A stretch of DNA of 64,000 nt, taken from contig CM060131.1 of assembly GCA_030522415.1 (NCBI GenBank), positions 1,250,501 through 1,314,500 of the forward strand, written 5' to 3'. Shown piece after piece: positions 10,488 to 22,009 of this stretch. Below the pieces are notes generated by a model that saw nothing but the letters and a program-made list of their open reading frames with translations, was not told where the DNA came from and searched no databases. The translations under genes were made by a program, and so were the position numbers. The DNA comes from Channallabes apus (taxonomy: Eukaryota; Chordata; Actinopteri; Siluriformes; Clariidae). Numbering within the stretch: the first letter of the stretch is position 1; the number at the start of each line of letters is the position of its first letter.

Positions 10488-10981
10488 TGGCGGGGCGGTG
10501 GCTGACGACCATCATGCCTTGCGGGGGTTCTCTATGTGTCCACCGTGTTGGAGAAAGGTGTTTCTGTTAATGGCATCAGCCGCGTTTGTGTGTGCTATCT
10601 CAGTGAAGGTGCTGCTCATGCCGTACAGTGCTGAGACCTAATAAAATACTCCCAGCCATTGCATTGGGCAGCAACCGAGCTCACTCATCTCCAAGATCCC
10701 TTCTAGCAGTGAAAACGGAACTTGGAGAGACTAAGTAAGCTTAATTGCTGCCCAATGCAATGGCTGGGAGAAGTTTATTCACCACACAGTCACTGTACAG
10801 CATGGGAAACACATCCAATTCAGCCTTAGCATGAACCGGGGCACATTCAACAGGTCACACACACACACATATCTTAAAACACCCAACTTGGCCGAAGCCA
10901 CTAACCCAAACAACTTTCCCGAAAAGGGTGAACGGACAGCAAAAACCCCGCAAAGCATGACGGTCGTCAGCCCCGCCCACG
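10488..10981. repeat. Inverted repeat around the 10651-10768 hairpin
   Basis: The left arm (GGCTGACGACCATCATGC at about 10500) and the right arm (GCATGACGGTCGTCAGCC at about 10954) are inverted copies with a few mismatches, continuing into a C/G run. They enclose a perfect 24-bp inverted repeat. Confidence 0.75.
10651..10768. repeat. Perfect 24-bp inverted repeat with 70-bp loop
   Basis: CCCAGCCATTGCATTGGGCA plus GCAA at 10651-10674 is exactly inverted at 10745-10768. A stable cruciform or RNA hairpin is possible. It may be the inner terminal repeat of a small nested element. Confidence 0.85.
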
Positions 10982-11753
10982 CTACAGTATAAAACACTGA
11001 AAATATATATCCACTGTCAAGAACAATTGAAATCTGACCCAAATAATCACTATTCTTACACCTTTTAACCTAACATGTAACTTAAAACCGTAATGAAGCT
11101 TCAGATGTTAAAAACTTCCTGCTGCTTCTTTCAACATCAGAAACTTGGCGCCAATTCACCCGTTCACGAGCTGAGCACGCACAAATTCTACTACGCGTGC
11201 TCTCTTGCTTCTTGCTTCTTCTCCCGCCCCCCTTTTTTTACTTCTTCATTATTCTTGGGCTTGCTGCTGCCTCTCACTGGTACAATAACGTCATTGCTTT
11301 ATTTGTTGCTACTTATGTGTTGCAAGTAAGCATCACTAAAACTATTAAGTAAATTGTTTTACTCACCCTGCAATTAAGTGTTACTCAACAAAACCTTGTA
11401 AGAAGTATAGTTTGAATTTTTTGAGTAAAGTTTACTATTTATATGCGAGTCAGCAAAGCAATTGGAATTTACAGTGTACTGTACAACACGCGTTTATCAG
11501 CCTTTTGATCAAAATGCTGCCTTTTGTAAAGTGAAAGTATGAGACGCGGTTTTCTGCATGGTGACAAACAGCGTTATTTCAGTAATAAATTCACAATCAC
11601 ATTACAGCTATTATTTCCAGCCTTGGTTAAATAATGGATGAAATAATTATTCAATGCTGGACACAAACAGCAAAAAACATGATTATTATTATAAAAAGCC
11701 CGAAGCACTTTGTGTTCATAAAATAATTTTTATTTAATATTTTAATCTGATAA

Positions 11754-11756
<3 letters not shown>

Positions 11757-11811
<55 letters not shown>
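11757..11811. repeat. (TA)n microsatellite
   Basis: An uninterrupted run of about 27 TA units. Confidence 0.95.
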
Positions 11812-11813
<2 letters not shown>

Positions 11814-12297
11814 TTTCATGTCTTCTGATGATGACAACACATTTTTACATTTTAAATAAGATATGTTAGCATATATACGAATCAGGACATTCGCTTAGTT
11901 AACACTACTAACTAAAAATACTAACTATCCTACTAACAGGAAACGAAATTTATTTCAAGACCATTTAAACCGAGGCATTGCCATGTTTTTCATTGTTTTG
12001 TCCCTGTTAAGACTTTACAAAAACTACATAAGAAACTTACTATGAATTTCAAAGCACAAATTTGGGCATCTCAGTTCATCATTATGAAAATAATATGAAG
12101 CACATATATACACATTCATCATGAAAGATCTGTTGTAAAACAAAGTCTTTCCACGCGCCATCTGGCGGATATTAAGTGAAGCACAATACATTCATTTAAA
12201 TTCCTTAATGTTGCTTGCGGCAAGTCGCAGCACGGCGCATGCCCAATTGCGGCATCTTGCGGGAAAACTTGCGCATTCTTAACGGCCACATCTGTAA

Positions 12298-12300
<3 letters not shown>

Positions 12301-12342
<42 letters not shown>
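12301..12342. repeat. (GT)n microsatellite
   Basis: About 21 GT units, starting six bases after the right end of the 4-kb composite element. Confidence 0.95.
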
Positions 12343-12350
<8 letters not shown>

Positions 12351-12816
12351 CATCTCAAAATTTAACAGATAGCGCTGTACATTTTTTAATATGTGCTATT
12401 TCTTTAATATATAAGAAAATCTACTTAAAAAACACAATCTCAACTTCATTCTGTTCACTTCACGGTAACACGTAAAAATTGTAGTTCATTCCACAATATA
12501 ACAGATGCTGTTGTACATTTTTTTAAATTGTGCTTATGAGTGTGCAATTAAATTCCACGTGAACAAAGTCGCAGGCACATCAAAGAATATTTGAGTTTTC
12601 ATGACAAGAAAGAAACATATTGCATAATAGACTACTTTTCAGGTGGAAACAAAAAGCCCAATGTATGCCCCTGGGTTTTGCATGAAAATAGAAAGGAACA
12701 GCTGTGACAAAGTTACCAGAACTCACATTTTTCAGCATACGTACAGTAGTAAAAAAAGCTGTACTACTTACAGTACTGTGCAAAATGTTATGCACATACA
12801 GAAAAAATGTTATGTA

Positions 12817-13230
12817 CAGTGAAACCTCGGATCTTGCGAGTGTTCCGCAAGACGAACAAAGATTTTGATTTGGAAAACGAGCATTGTCTTGGTTTACGAG
12901 CACAGAGTATCATGTATCACGCATGCGCTTCTTGTTTTGACGCCGAGTGTCACATGATCACAACTGAGCCAAAGTTTTTTCTGTCTCTTGCACTGCGAAT
13001 TGTGGGTAATCGTCTCCCCTGCTGGGTCTTAGTGCTCGTCTCTGACTGGTATAATCAACATCCGTGCACTTTTTACTATAACACTGTGACTACGTGTGTG
13101 TGTAAAACATATTTTATTTTGTGTTTGGAAGCGCGTGTGTATAGCGCGTGTACCGTTTCTTATAACACATGTGTGCGCGCGAGTAAAGCAAAAGAAATTC
13201 TCAATACAGAGGTTAAAAAGCTATTTTCTT
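12817..13230 (+). mobile_element. Dispersed repeat, CAGTGRAACCTYGG family, copy 2
   Basis: The copy begins TA|CAGTGAAACCTCGG and contains 'gtttacgagcac', 'gcatgcgcttcttg' and 'gtgggtaatcgtctcc', all shared with 7640-8035 (inverted) and 63271-63560. The long frame seen across it is a by-product of the repeat and has no protein similarity that I recognise. Confidence 0.75.
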
Positions 13231-13249
13231 CCTCAGCTCATAGCGGTGT

Positions 13250-13303
<54 letters not shown>

Positions 13304-13342
13304 ACTCAGCAATGAGTTGAGGAAGAAAATTGTTTTTTAACC
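13210..13342. repeat. CA microsatellite flanked by a 33-bp inverted repeat
   Basis: 'gaggttaaaaagctatttt' (13209 onward) and 'aaaattgttttttaacctc' (to 13342) are inverted arms with about three mismatches over 33 bases. They enclose a (CA)n run at about 13251-13298. Confidence 0.8.
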
Positions 13343-14285
13343 TCTTTTGCTAACTGTCAAACATTATTTGTGCGATTTTCATGCAAAACCTCCTTTAGGT
13401 TTTTTTTATTTGTCATGGTCTCTTAGTAATACTCTATGTTGCTACATACAGTAGGTAGACAAACAGAATGCCTATTACCGTCGCGCTCACCGCCGTGGGA
13501 AAACGGCAGCAGGCAAAATAAATCAGTTGCATTTTAAAGTCGTTCATGAAATGACTGCCAGGTGGCACAAAGTGACATTTTTCACTCTACGCAGTTTTAA
13601 ATATAATTAAGTCATTAAAAAAAATGTTATATTGAAGAAATACTACAGTGATTGGAATTTCCACATTTGAGAACGTTATACAACAAAAATTTTAATCTGA
13701 ACCAGAGATAATGATATTTACTGTATAATAATGAGTCAAAAAACCAAACATTGGTTAAATGTTTTTTGGACAGATGATCAAGTTCACTAGCTGATAATTT
13801 TATTTGTACAAAGAATGAACTGTTATATAGCCTATCTCTATATGTTTATTGTTATTTTAAACAATACATTCAAAAATACATCAAACTTTAAATATCGAAA
13901 TAACTGATAAAATAGACTTTCAGAATAAAACATTACAATAGCCCAAAAAAGACGCACTAAAAATGCTGTGTTGTTTCTGTAAGCACATCGTTGGGTTGTT
14001 TATGCTGGGTCAAAATTCTGGGGTATTTCAGGTACTTTAAACACATTGTTGTGTTGCTCATGTTGGGTCAAATGGGATGTAGTGGGTCATTTACAAATGA
14101 ACACTTGGTTGGGTTATTTCAACAACTGGTTTATTCTTTATTCTCTGGTTTCTCCAAATGGCAGCCTGCAAAATGTTTGAAATATTACTGTTATTGTGTC
14201 ACAAGTGTAGTTTTCAGAGATTTGAGTTTCAGGACATCTCCCGGCACTCTGCGCTTAACACGCCCAATGCAGCCTCGGAAAGAAT
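13343..14285. other. No gene seen; fish-type GGGTT-word repeat at 13971-14125
   Basis: The stretch is AT-rich. Between 13971 and 14125 phrases such as 'gttgggttgtttatgctgggtcaaa' recur imperfectly ('tgttgctcatgttgggtcaaa'), which looks like part of a common fish repeat. No coding signal was found. Confidence 0.45.
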
Positions 14286-15247
14286 TTCTAAATGGTTTCT
14301 AAATGTGGGCTATTGTTGTTTACTTACAATATTTGCTAATTTAATTTAAATGGGCTTGGGATTTTGATTTGGTTTCTGTAAGAAATGAAAGAGTTAAAGG
14401 AAGGAGGACAGAAAGAAAGGGGAAGGGATGAAGTGCACGTGCAGGTCCGGGGGCTGTGCCATGCTGGCATGAGGGCACACGGCTGGCGACAGGTGGCGGT
14501 GGGCAGAGTGGCAGAACGGAACACGCGGAGGCAGCGCTCCTGCACGGAGTGAAGGTGCTGCGGGAGCGCGGGGATCGAAGGGCGGAATTCCAGTTTCCTA
14601 TTTAAAGTCCCTGCGGCGCGTAATCCTGTATTCTCGTCATCTCATATAATTCACTTTCCATACAAATTACATAATCTAAAATGTATTTTCCATAAGTTTA
14701 AAAGCAGACATTTTGCTTTCTATAAGAATAGATTTTTCACGTCTGTGAGGCGAATATACATGGAGTTTCGGTTAATTTTCTGACGCGCTCAAGTTCACCG
14801 AAAACAATACAGAATAACGCACCCTGTTTACTTTCATTATTTTACAAAATAATAAAGTTTTTCCGTCATTGTGACGCCTAAAAATAGATGCAGGATTATT
14901 TGATATAGTCTAAATAAAACTGCTTTTCTAAACGTGGGCTATTGTTGTTTATCTCCTCCTCTTTCATTTCCTACGTAGTCTAATCATCGCTCAACCGCAC
15001 ACAAAGTTTTCCCGAGCACCGTACCAATGTCAAAACCGTAACAAGGTCAATTTTAGAATCTGCAGAAGCTCAGTGTCCGAGCAAACCCTCTTGCAGGCGC
15101 GCTTTTCGCTGAATACACAGGGGTGAGGCTAAGAAACGCTCATTTCGGTTTATTCATTTTACCCCCTTTTATTTGGGGTAAAGTGACTGATGTGCCTAAC
15201 TTTTTTCAGCAGAGTTTCTGTTTCACTGAATAATCCACGTCTCAACA

Positions 15248-15297
<50 letters not shown>

Positions 15298-15700
15298 AAA
15301 ACAGAAAGAAAGCAGACCAAACGTCAGCACGTCCCTCCGCCAAACAGCGCAGCAATGAGCATTTATTACATCTAAACCGAGTCGTTTACATAAATCACTG
15401 ACCAATAGCTCATGATACATATACTTAAACAATTTATTCATACAGATGTACCTGTTTTACATGGAAAGTTACAGGCTTCTTACTGAATGATTTACTCAGA
15501 TAAAAAGGATTATTTTTTATAGTCTAAATAAAAATGTTTTTATAAATGTGGGCTATTGTTATCTACTTCAAATTTGTTAATTTAGTTTAAATGAGGTTTG
15601 GCCTCAGGGTGTTGAGCATCGTGATCCTGCTTTTTAATTTCCTATGTAGTCTAATCAGCGCTCAACTGCACGCATAAAATTTTCCAGAGCGCACCAGCAG
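14286..15700. repeat. Locally duplicated non-coding units
   Basis: The phrase 'tgtgggctattgttgttta' recurs with changes at about 14305, 14933 and 15547. 'agtctaataaaa'-like and 'gtagtctaatca-cgctcaac' blocks recur at about 14897/15519 and 14976/15644. Spacing of roughly 610-630 bases suggests two or three degenerate direct copies of one unit. Confidence 0.6.
15249..15296. repeat. (CA)n microsatellite
   Basis: About 23 CA units. Open frames here on either strand are repeat artefacts. Confidence 0.95.
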
Positions 15701-17139
15701 AAGTAGACTAATGATTATGAATGTGTCGGGAAAACAGCTTTCTTTATTTAACAAAATCATAATGTTTTTTTGTCATTGTGAGTGCAGTAAAGGCTATGTA
15801 GCTTATATAATTTTACTATATAGTTTTTGCACATTAATCTGACAGTGTTTTAATTTTATGTTCATTTAGTTTCATTTATAAAAAATCTACTACAAATTTA
15901 AGTAACACAAAATATAAGATGACACAAAAACCTACACGTGTAGCTTTTCTAATTACACATAATAAAATCTAAAGGCTCAGTGTGTTAACGTTTACGTTGC
16001 TTAAATTCGATCCTAAAAATATTTAATTTAATTTAAATTTTAAATTTGTACTGTAATGTTACTACTGTGATTATGAATTTGTTTAACTACAATGTTTCAC
16101 TTGATTTTATCTGCAACTACGTGCAGCTCTAGACGAGCTGCGGCTCATTAATCCTGGAGAGAATGAACTAAGGCCTGAGGCCTCAATCTATAGTTATATA
16201 TCGCCACTCAGTGGTAAAAGCCAGCAAACGCACAAACCCAAATGCTGTGGCCATGCGCCGAGACGGTAAAAGTTGAATACCGCTTGTCTACCTACTGTAG
16301 GCATTCTAATATTTTTCTGTAATGTTGTTTAGTTCTCAATTTTTAAGTTGTATTTGGAAACATTGTTTAGTGTACATAATAATGCAGACATGGCAAACAT
16401 ATATAATAACAATTGTACTAAAGTTAAGATGGTGCCTAAGACTTTAGCACAGCACTACACACTAGGGAGGGGACCAGTCACCTTTCCGATACAATCACGA
16501 CAACTAGGTGCCGATTCGGTTAAAATTACGATTCTACATTATAAATATCTCGATTTGATGTTACATTTCTCCCTCGATTTTGTTACAATTTGAAAAGTTT
16601 AATGAGCAATTAAATGTAACCCATTCCTTATAACATTAGTTTTCTCATTTTGAAAACCAAGGGCAGCATTTAAACAGCATAAAATAACTTAAAATTCTAG
16701 AGTTTAACAGAAAATAGAAACAAATGAAAACCATTAAACACATGATCATATGTAACTGCACCATTTTTTGAGCCTATATTGACCCCAACTTTAAGTATAA
16801 AACATTCTAATGCAAAAATAAATAAATAAATAAATAAATAAATACATAAATACATAAATAAATAAATGCTTTGGGTTTTAAGGGCTTCTTCAAAAGAACA
16901 AAGAAACTTAGGAGAGTGGAATGGTTTAAGATTCTACTCCTCCTTTCTATTGTCCACCTAACGAGCCTTTTTAGGAAATTCTTTTTTTTGTAAAAAATAC
17001 ATTTACTGTAGGATTCAAGACAAAAGATGTCCAGAAGTGTGATTTTGGGATTATTTTTTTGAGAGGTTTGAATTTGTATCCATTGCTGTACAGTACATTG
17101 CTGTACTGTGCGCACTATTATCAACTGCCAGTATCCAAA
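15701..17139. other. AT-rich, no gene seen; (AAAT)n at 16816-16868
   Basis: The stretch holds a tetranucleotide AAAT run and hAT-like words ('ccgattcggttaaaattacgattc' near 16511). It may belong to the element whose related piece is at 39540-39660. No protein was recognised. Confidence 0.45.
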
Positions 17140-17365
17140 TTTGGCAGGATTTCAGTTTGATTGGCCATGACCAGTGATTGATTAATCAGCCGCAGGTATA
17201 TATGATTCTGTACCAAGCGCAGAAACTTCTGAGCTGTACAACAGAAACCCATTTTATGACGTTAAATTATCAAAAATCACACATGCTAAAAGCATCTGAT
17301 CTGCCTTTTTCTCCAATCTCAGTGAACGAATTAGTCTCAGTGTAACTACTCATTACTCAGGTAGA
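17140..17365. repeat. Repeat copy, inverted relative to 39395-39515
   Basis: 'tttcagtttgattggccatg' at about 17151 is the reverse complement of sequence near 39485. 'cagaaacttctgag' and 'gaattagtctcagtg' also correspond in order. It is probably the interior of an old hAT-like element. Confidence 0.65.
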
Positions 17366-18152
17366 CAGCCTTTTTTGGCTCTGTGTAACATGTTCTTTAG
17401 CACCCTTATTATCTTTTAGGTAGATAACATGAAGCATGTTAAAAACTTTCGACTGCCCCCTTCTGACACTAACGCCTTGTTATCGATTCTTAAGTGCCGT
17501 TATTGAGATGTTATAGACTTTTAAGGCCATTTATGGAGTTGTTATAGTTTTTTTATCACCTCCTCACCTGTTCGGCAGGATTCCACATTAAATGTAGATG
17601 GAAGTAATGACAAAATTAACAAATTAATGTTATAAGAAAAATAGTGATAATTAAATTAGATAAAATAAAGTGTGATGCACAATAGAAATGTTTTAATCTA
17701 AAAAGTCTGTGGTTTGATAATTTCTGTTGATTTCATAATACAGTCTGATGACAAATATAATTTTTATTTCTGAAATATATGTGGCATAGAATGGCATTTA
17801 AAAAAAAAAAAAGCAGTGAGTTTTTGGAAAATAAGGGCTTTGGTTTTGCGTATACACGTACATGACGCCCCACCGCACATGCTGAGGCATTTTGTCTAAC
17901 ACTAACAATACACCTTACCCTGCATGGCTCATTCTGTATATTCTAAGAGGACAGACAAAAATGTCTGCATGGTGTTTAATCATGTACAAAACATTGCATC
18001 ACTATTTATATTCATAAGAACATTCAGGGGATAACATATTTGATTAAGAGAGGATCCAACAAAACACACACCATATTGTGTATGGGGACTCCTGCATACA
18101 GTCGTATTGCCAAAGCTCAGAATCAAGTTACAAAAAAAACAACAGTAATAAA
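17366..18152. other. No gene seen
   Basis: Unremarkable AT-rich DNA. Its last eight bases (GTAATAAA, 18145-18152) are the target duplication of the following hAT element. Confidence 0.5.
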
Positions 18153-19251
18153 TAGGGTTGTGTACCGAAACCCGGTGCCAATACGGAACCGGTACCTACA
18201 GAACCGGTATGTACCGGACCGAAACAGAACGCGAATTTCGGTGCCTCATTTCGGTGCCACTTAAATGCCTGAACTGTCGATTGAAATATTTGTTCTCTAG
18301 ATTCATATATTTTTGTAGATTAATCGTTTATTAGATTAAATAAAAAAATTAAAAGCACAAATCATCCCGGAAATGAGAGACCATCCGACATGCGCGTGAA
18401 TGCAGTAACTAACGTTACACTCGCTCTGACGGCAGCAGGCGGTCTACCGATAGCTTAGCATGCTAAATTAAACAACTCTCGTTAAAATGCCTAAAACTAA
18501 ACAGTCGAAAGTGTGGCTGTATTTCACAATAAAGGATTCCGGCACCGCGACGTGCAGCAAATGTTTTACAGCAGTTGCGTGTAAAGGCGGAAACACGTTA
18601 AATCTACTGAAACATTCGAGGGCAGACGGAATAAAATTAAAAGCAGACGGAGGCACCGTGTTTAACAGCTTGTGGACAACAGCTGGCGCTATCGGTGTGG
18701 ACGACCCTCAGACCCAGTCACTGAGTCACCGATTATGATGACGTCAGCAGCCTTTCCGCAGGTCAGTAGTAGGCTAATGTAATGTTAATAGCAAAATGCA
18801 AATCTTGCATTCATGCTAACAAATAGTCGAACTATTTGTAAAAAACTAATGTAACATGGATTCTGTTTATAATTATGGCTTTCCAGCCTGTACTAGTAGT
18901 ACTACAACAGTGACCCCATTTACCATTGTAAAGAAGGCTATACATGTCCTGTGCAGGGCAATAAGTCAGGAAAGGTGTCGTATTTTGACAGAAAAGGCAA
19001 ATATGGTGAAATTTCTGCAAAAGAATTGCTAAAATTTGAAGCTTACATATTCATATATACTTTAAACTTTTAATATATTGTTAAATTTTAAGCATAAAAT
19101 TTTTTGTTCAATAAAAATTCATTCTTGAGTCATCCACTATAATTTTTTGGCTTAAAAGTATCGGTTCAGGCACCGTTTTGGCACCGGTACCGTTTTCAAA
19201 GTATCGATTTGGCACCGGTATCGAAAAAAACCCAATCGATACCCAACCCTA
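18153..19251 (+). mobile_element. hAT element with BED-finger relic, exact 8-bp TSD
   Basis: The ends TAGGGTTGTGTACCG and CGATACCCAACCCTA are terminal inverted repeats, and GTAATAAA occurs exactly at 18145-18152 and 19252-19259. Subterminal 'accggta' words are repeated on both sides. Only the N-terminal zinc-finger part of the transposase remains, so the copy is an internally deleted, non-autonomous hAT. Confidence 0.92.
18487..18738 (+). pseudogene. BED-type zinc finger of a hAT transposase, truncated
   Basis: The 83-residue frame reads MPKTKQSKVWLYFTIKDSG and then TATCSKCFTAVACKGGNT followed by LNLLKH. That is the W-x-Y-F start and C-x-x-C...H pattern of BED fingers used by hAT (ZBED-like) transposases for DNA binding. 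Normal family members continue for over 500 residues with the RNase-H-like and dimerisation domains, which are deleted here. The ATG at 18487 is the natural start. Confidence 0.85.
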
Positions 19252-19259
19252 GTAATAAA

Positions 19260-19748
19260 TAGATAAAAAATATATACACGCATTTAACTCTGCAGTTAAA
19301 CAAAAATGACAATGTGACATTAGAGATGAAAACTATTTAAGAAGGAAAACAAAAAGCAAAGTAAATATAGTTGCAAACAACGATGAGCGGTCCCAAGCAA
19401 CCTGTGTATTGTGTATTGTTAGTGTTAGTGCATCTTCACACGTTATTTGAGCATGTTAAGACCTACAACAAGTTATGTGTGTCCGCGTGTGTGCGTGTGT
19501 GTGTTAACATTTGTGATGTGTACGTGAAACGTCACTGGACCCCCTAAAAGCCCAAAAGTGTGGGGAAAAAAATCCTTAAGGAAAACAAGAGGGTCCTGCA
19601 CACCTTATAGTGTTTGGGCCCTATAATAATGAATGGAGAAAGTGCAGTCAAAGAAGAATAATTTTTGATACAAAAGAAGCAGAGAAAAAAAGAAAAGGAA
19701 AAATAAAGATTCCAAATATAAAGTATTATTGTGCTGCATGTATGATTG

Positions 19749-19783
<35 letters not shown>

Positions 19784-20429
19784 ACTACGTTTGTTAGTCT
19801 TTGAGTGTTCTTATGAATATAAAAATGCTACATGATTAAAATCAATGCAGATATTTTAATGTCACTATGAATACTGACATGTATTTTCCTCTTTGGAGAG
19901 AACAAAGTGGAGTCTTGTGCTGGTCTGCACCGGACACAGTATACCTGTTTATGTGAAAGAGTGCACATAGGGCTATGGGTTATATGTTCCATTCATCCAA
20001 TGTTAATAGGTCGGCATCTATCCATTAACAAGACAATATGAGGTTGCTATCATATTGTTAACACCTCGGTAATAGTTAGTAATAGGCTTGTAATACTTTT
20101 TATTTACGTTTGTAACGTAAATCGTTAACAGCTTGATATTAGGTTCCCTACGCTTGAAAAATTAACCAAATTGGTACCGACTACAACTACTTTTAAGCCA
20201 ATTTTAAATCGGGAGACATCAGGAGAGGTTGGTAAAATTTTAGCTCAGGTATCATGATACCCATCTCGATCGGACCTGGACCGGTAAGTGTATCACGGTG
20301 CAACGGACAAAACAGGCTAAAACTCTTCTTCTCTTAGCTTAAAACTTAGCTCGGACACACTTCTTCATTTAAACCTAACAGGGACTTTGTTGGGATTACC
20401 GACTGGGATAAGGAGAGGTTGAATATATC
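19260..20429. other. No gene seen; (TC)n at 19751-19779
   Basis: Low-complexity and AT-rich DNA with a CT run. Short frames lack recognisable similarity. Confidence 0.5.
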
Positions 20430-21052
20430 TGTGAACACAGGTGCTGGCTGGTATGTACAGGCTCTGAGGACTCGACCTTGCTGTTTGGTTCTGCTGTTTT
20501 CCTGGTGTTCATTCCTCACGTCATGCTCGGAGATGATGAACGCATTTCCAGTCCTGGCATTCTCTTACTGTCTGCAGTCGATGGCGCCGCTAGCATTAGC
20601 ATCGCTAGCGTCTTAAGCTGCAGCCTTGAAGCGAGCAAAGAAGTTGTTTAGCTCATCTGCCAGAGACACATCCGCGTTCGTCAACCCGGATGTTGGTGCT
20701 TTGTAGTCCGTTATTATCCTTAATCCCCGTCACAGGCTCCTAGAGTCACTCTGTTGGAGCTGTGACTCTAGTTTCCTCCTGTAGCATTGCTTCGCCTCCT
20801 TTCCAGACATTGTATGACGCAGCCTTGTATGGGTCCGTGTCACCCGATGCAAGTCCCGCATTGTAGGCGGCGGTGCGGGATCTCAGAGCATCATGGATGG
20901 TTTTATCCACCCAGGGCTTCTGATTGCGATGGTCGTTTTTTGTACGCTATTATCCTCTAGTTTCCAGACGAATCCCACAACCGCTTCCGTAAACACGTTA
21001 ATGTCATCAGAGTTGCGTTGGAACATGTCCCAGTTCATCGAGTTCGTTCCCA
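20430..21052 (-). pseudogene. LINE ORF2 fragment, same family as 28787-32253
   Basis: The reverse complement matches about 29870-30590 of the long LINE: the peptides around WDMFQRNSDD, KPWVDKTIHDAL and the 'gacgctagcgatgctaat' linker all recur. The copy is truncated at both ends and has several base deletions. It carries only one unit of the alanine/asparagine linker that is expanded in the long copy. Confidence 0.85.
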
Positions 21053-21215
21053 ATGGAGGTAGTGTGTGTGAGTGTGTGTACGTGTGTGCCCTGCGATGGA
21101 TTGGGACCCTGTCCAGGGTGTACCCTGGCTCGTGCTGTAAGCCACCTGGGATAGACGCCAGGCCCCCGTGACCCTGAATACAGGATAAAGTGGTATAGCT
21201 GATGAGTGAGTGAGT
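21053..21215. repeat. Common fish repeat fragment ('ctgtccagggtgtaccc')
   Basis: 'gatggattgggaccctgtcc' and 'agggtgtaccctggctcg' match the 3' portion of a repeat also present at 50085-50425, after a GT-rich stretch. It is dispersed and non-coding. Confidence 0.65.
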
Positions 21216-21366
21216 GATACAGTGGCTTGAAAATCATACATGATTCCAAACATTTTTTAGAGGTAAATAACTGAAAAGTGGGGTGTGCGTAATTATTCAG
21301 CCCCCTGAGTCAGTACTTTGTAGAACCACCTTTTGCTGCAATTACAGCTGCCAGTCTTTTAGTCTA

Positions 21367-21957
21367 TTATGTCTCTACCAGCTTTGCACATCTACAGACT
21401 AAAATCCTTGCCCATTCTTCTTTGCAAAACAGCTCCAGCTCAGTCAGATTAGATGGACAGCGTTTGTGAACAGCAGTTTTCAGATCATGCCACAGATTCT
21501 CGATTGGATTTAGATCTGGACTTTGACTGGGCCATTCTAACACATGGATATGTTTTGTTTTAAACCATTCCATTGTTGCCCTGGCTTTATGTTTAGGGTC
21601 GTTGTCCTGCTGGAAGGTGAACCTCCAGTTTTCTTCCAAGATTGTCCTGCATTTGGCTCCATCCATCTTTCCATCAACTCTGACCAGCTTCCCTGTCCCT
21701 GCTGAAGAGAAGCACCCCCAGAGCATGATGCTGCCACCACCATATTTGACAGTGGGGATGGTGTGTTCAGAGTGATGGGCAGTGTTAGTTTTCCGAAACA
21801 CATAGCGTTTTGCATTTTGGCCAAAAAGTTCCATTTTGGTCTCATCTGACCAGAGCACCTTCTTCCACATGTTTGCTGTGTCCCCCACATGGCTTGTGGC
21901 AAACTGCAAACGAGACTTCTTATGGTTTTCTGTTAACAATGGCTTTCTTCTTGCCAC
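21367..21957 (-). pseudogene. Tc1 transposase, catalytic domain only
   Basis: The 196 residues begin in the linker (RRKPLLTENHKKSRLQFA) and contain VLWSDETKMELFG, GGGSIMLWGCFSSAG, FTFQQDNDPKH and WPSQSPDLNPIENLW. The two aspartates and the glutamate of the DD34E catalytic triad are therefore present. The N-terminal paired-like DNA-binding half is missing upstream because of a hAT insertion near 22010. Codons remain open, but without the DNA-binding domain the product could not recognise its ends. Confidence 0.9.
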
Positions 21958-22009
21958 TCTTCCATAAAGGCCAACTTTGTGCAGTGCACAACAAATAGTT
22001 GTCCTAGGG

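Larger units (their letters stand above)
9456..11476. mobile_element. Non-autonomous DNA element, ends CACTGTAAA / TTTACAGTG
   Basis: The ends are CACTGTAAATG and AATTTACAGTG, with TA next to each. Internal phrases such as 'aggaaaccgattgcctta' occur near both ends of the left half (9499 and 10408). The CACTG ends recall EnSpm/CACTA-type fish MITEs, but no clear 3-bp target duplication is visible, so the superfamily is uncertain. It carries the nested MITE 9532-10265. Confidence 0.5.
8237..12294. mobile_element. 4-kb TIR-bounded composite, ends CAGATNTGGCC
   Basis: The left end, TA|CAGATCTGGCCATTAAGAATG, is matched in inverted form by the right end at 12230-12294 (GCGCATTCTTAACGGCCACATCTG|TA). 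Homology of the arms continues into the 'gacttgccgcagctgcg' block, giving TIRs of roughly 65 bases with a TA flank on both sides. No transposase frame survives. The inside has been invaded by the 9456-11476 element and others. Confidence 0.65.

Noticed and set aside
12807..13340. 177-codon plus-strand frame
   Set aside because: It runs through a dispersed repeat and the CA microsatellite (poly Thr-His). No protein similarity is recognisable.
15190..15441. Frames on both strands over (CA)n
   Set aside because: They are artefacts of the microsatellite (Thr-His and Val-Cys runs).
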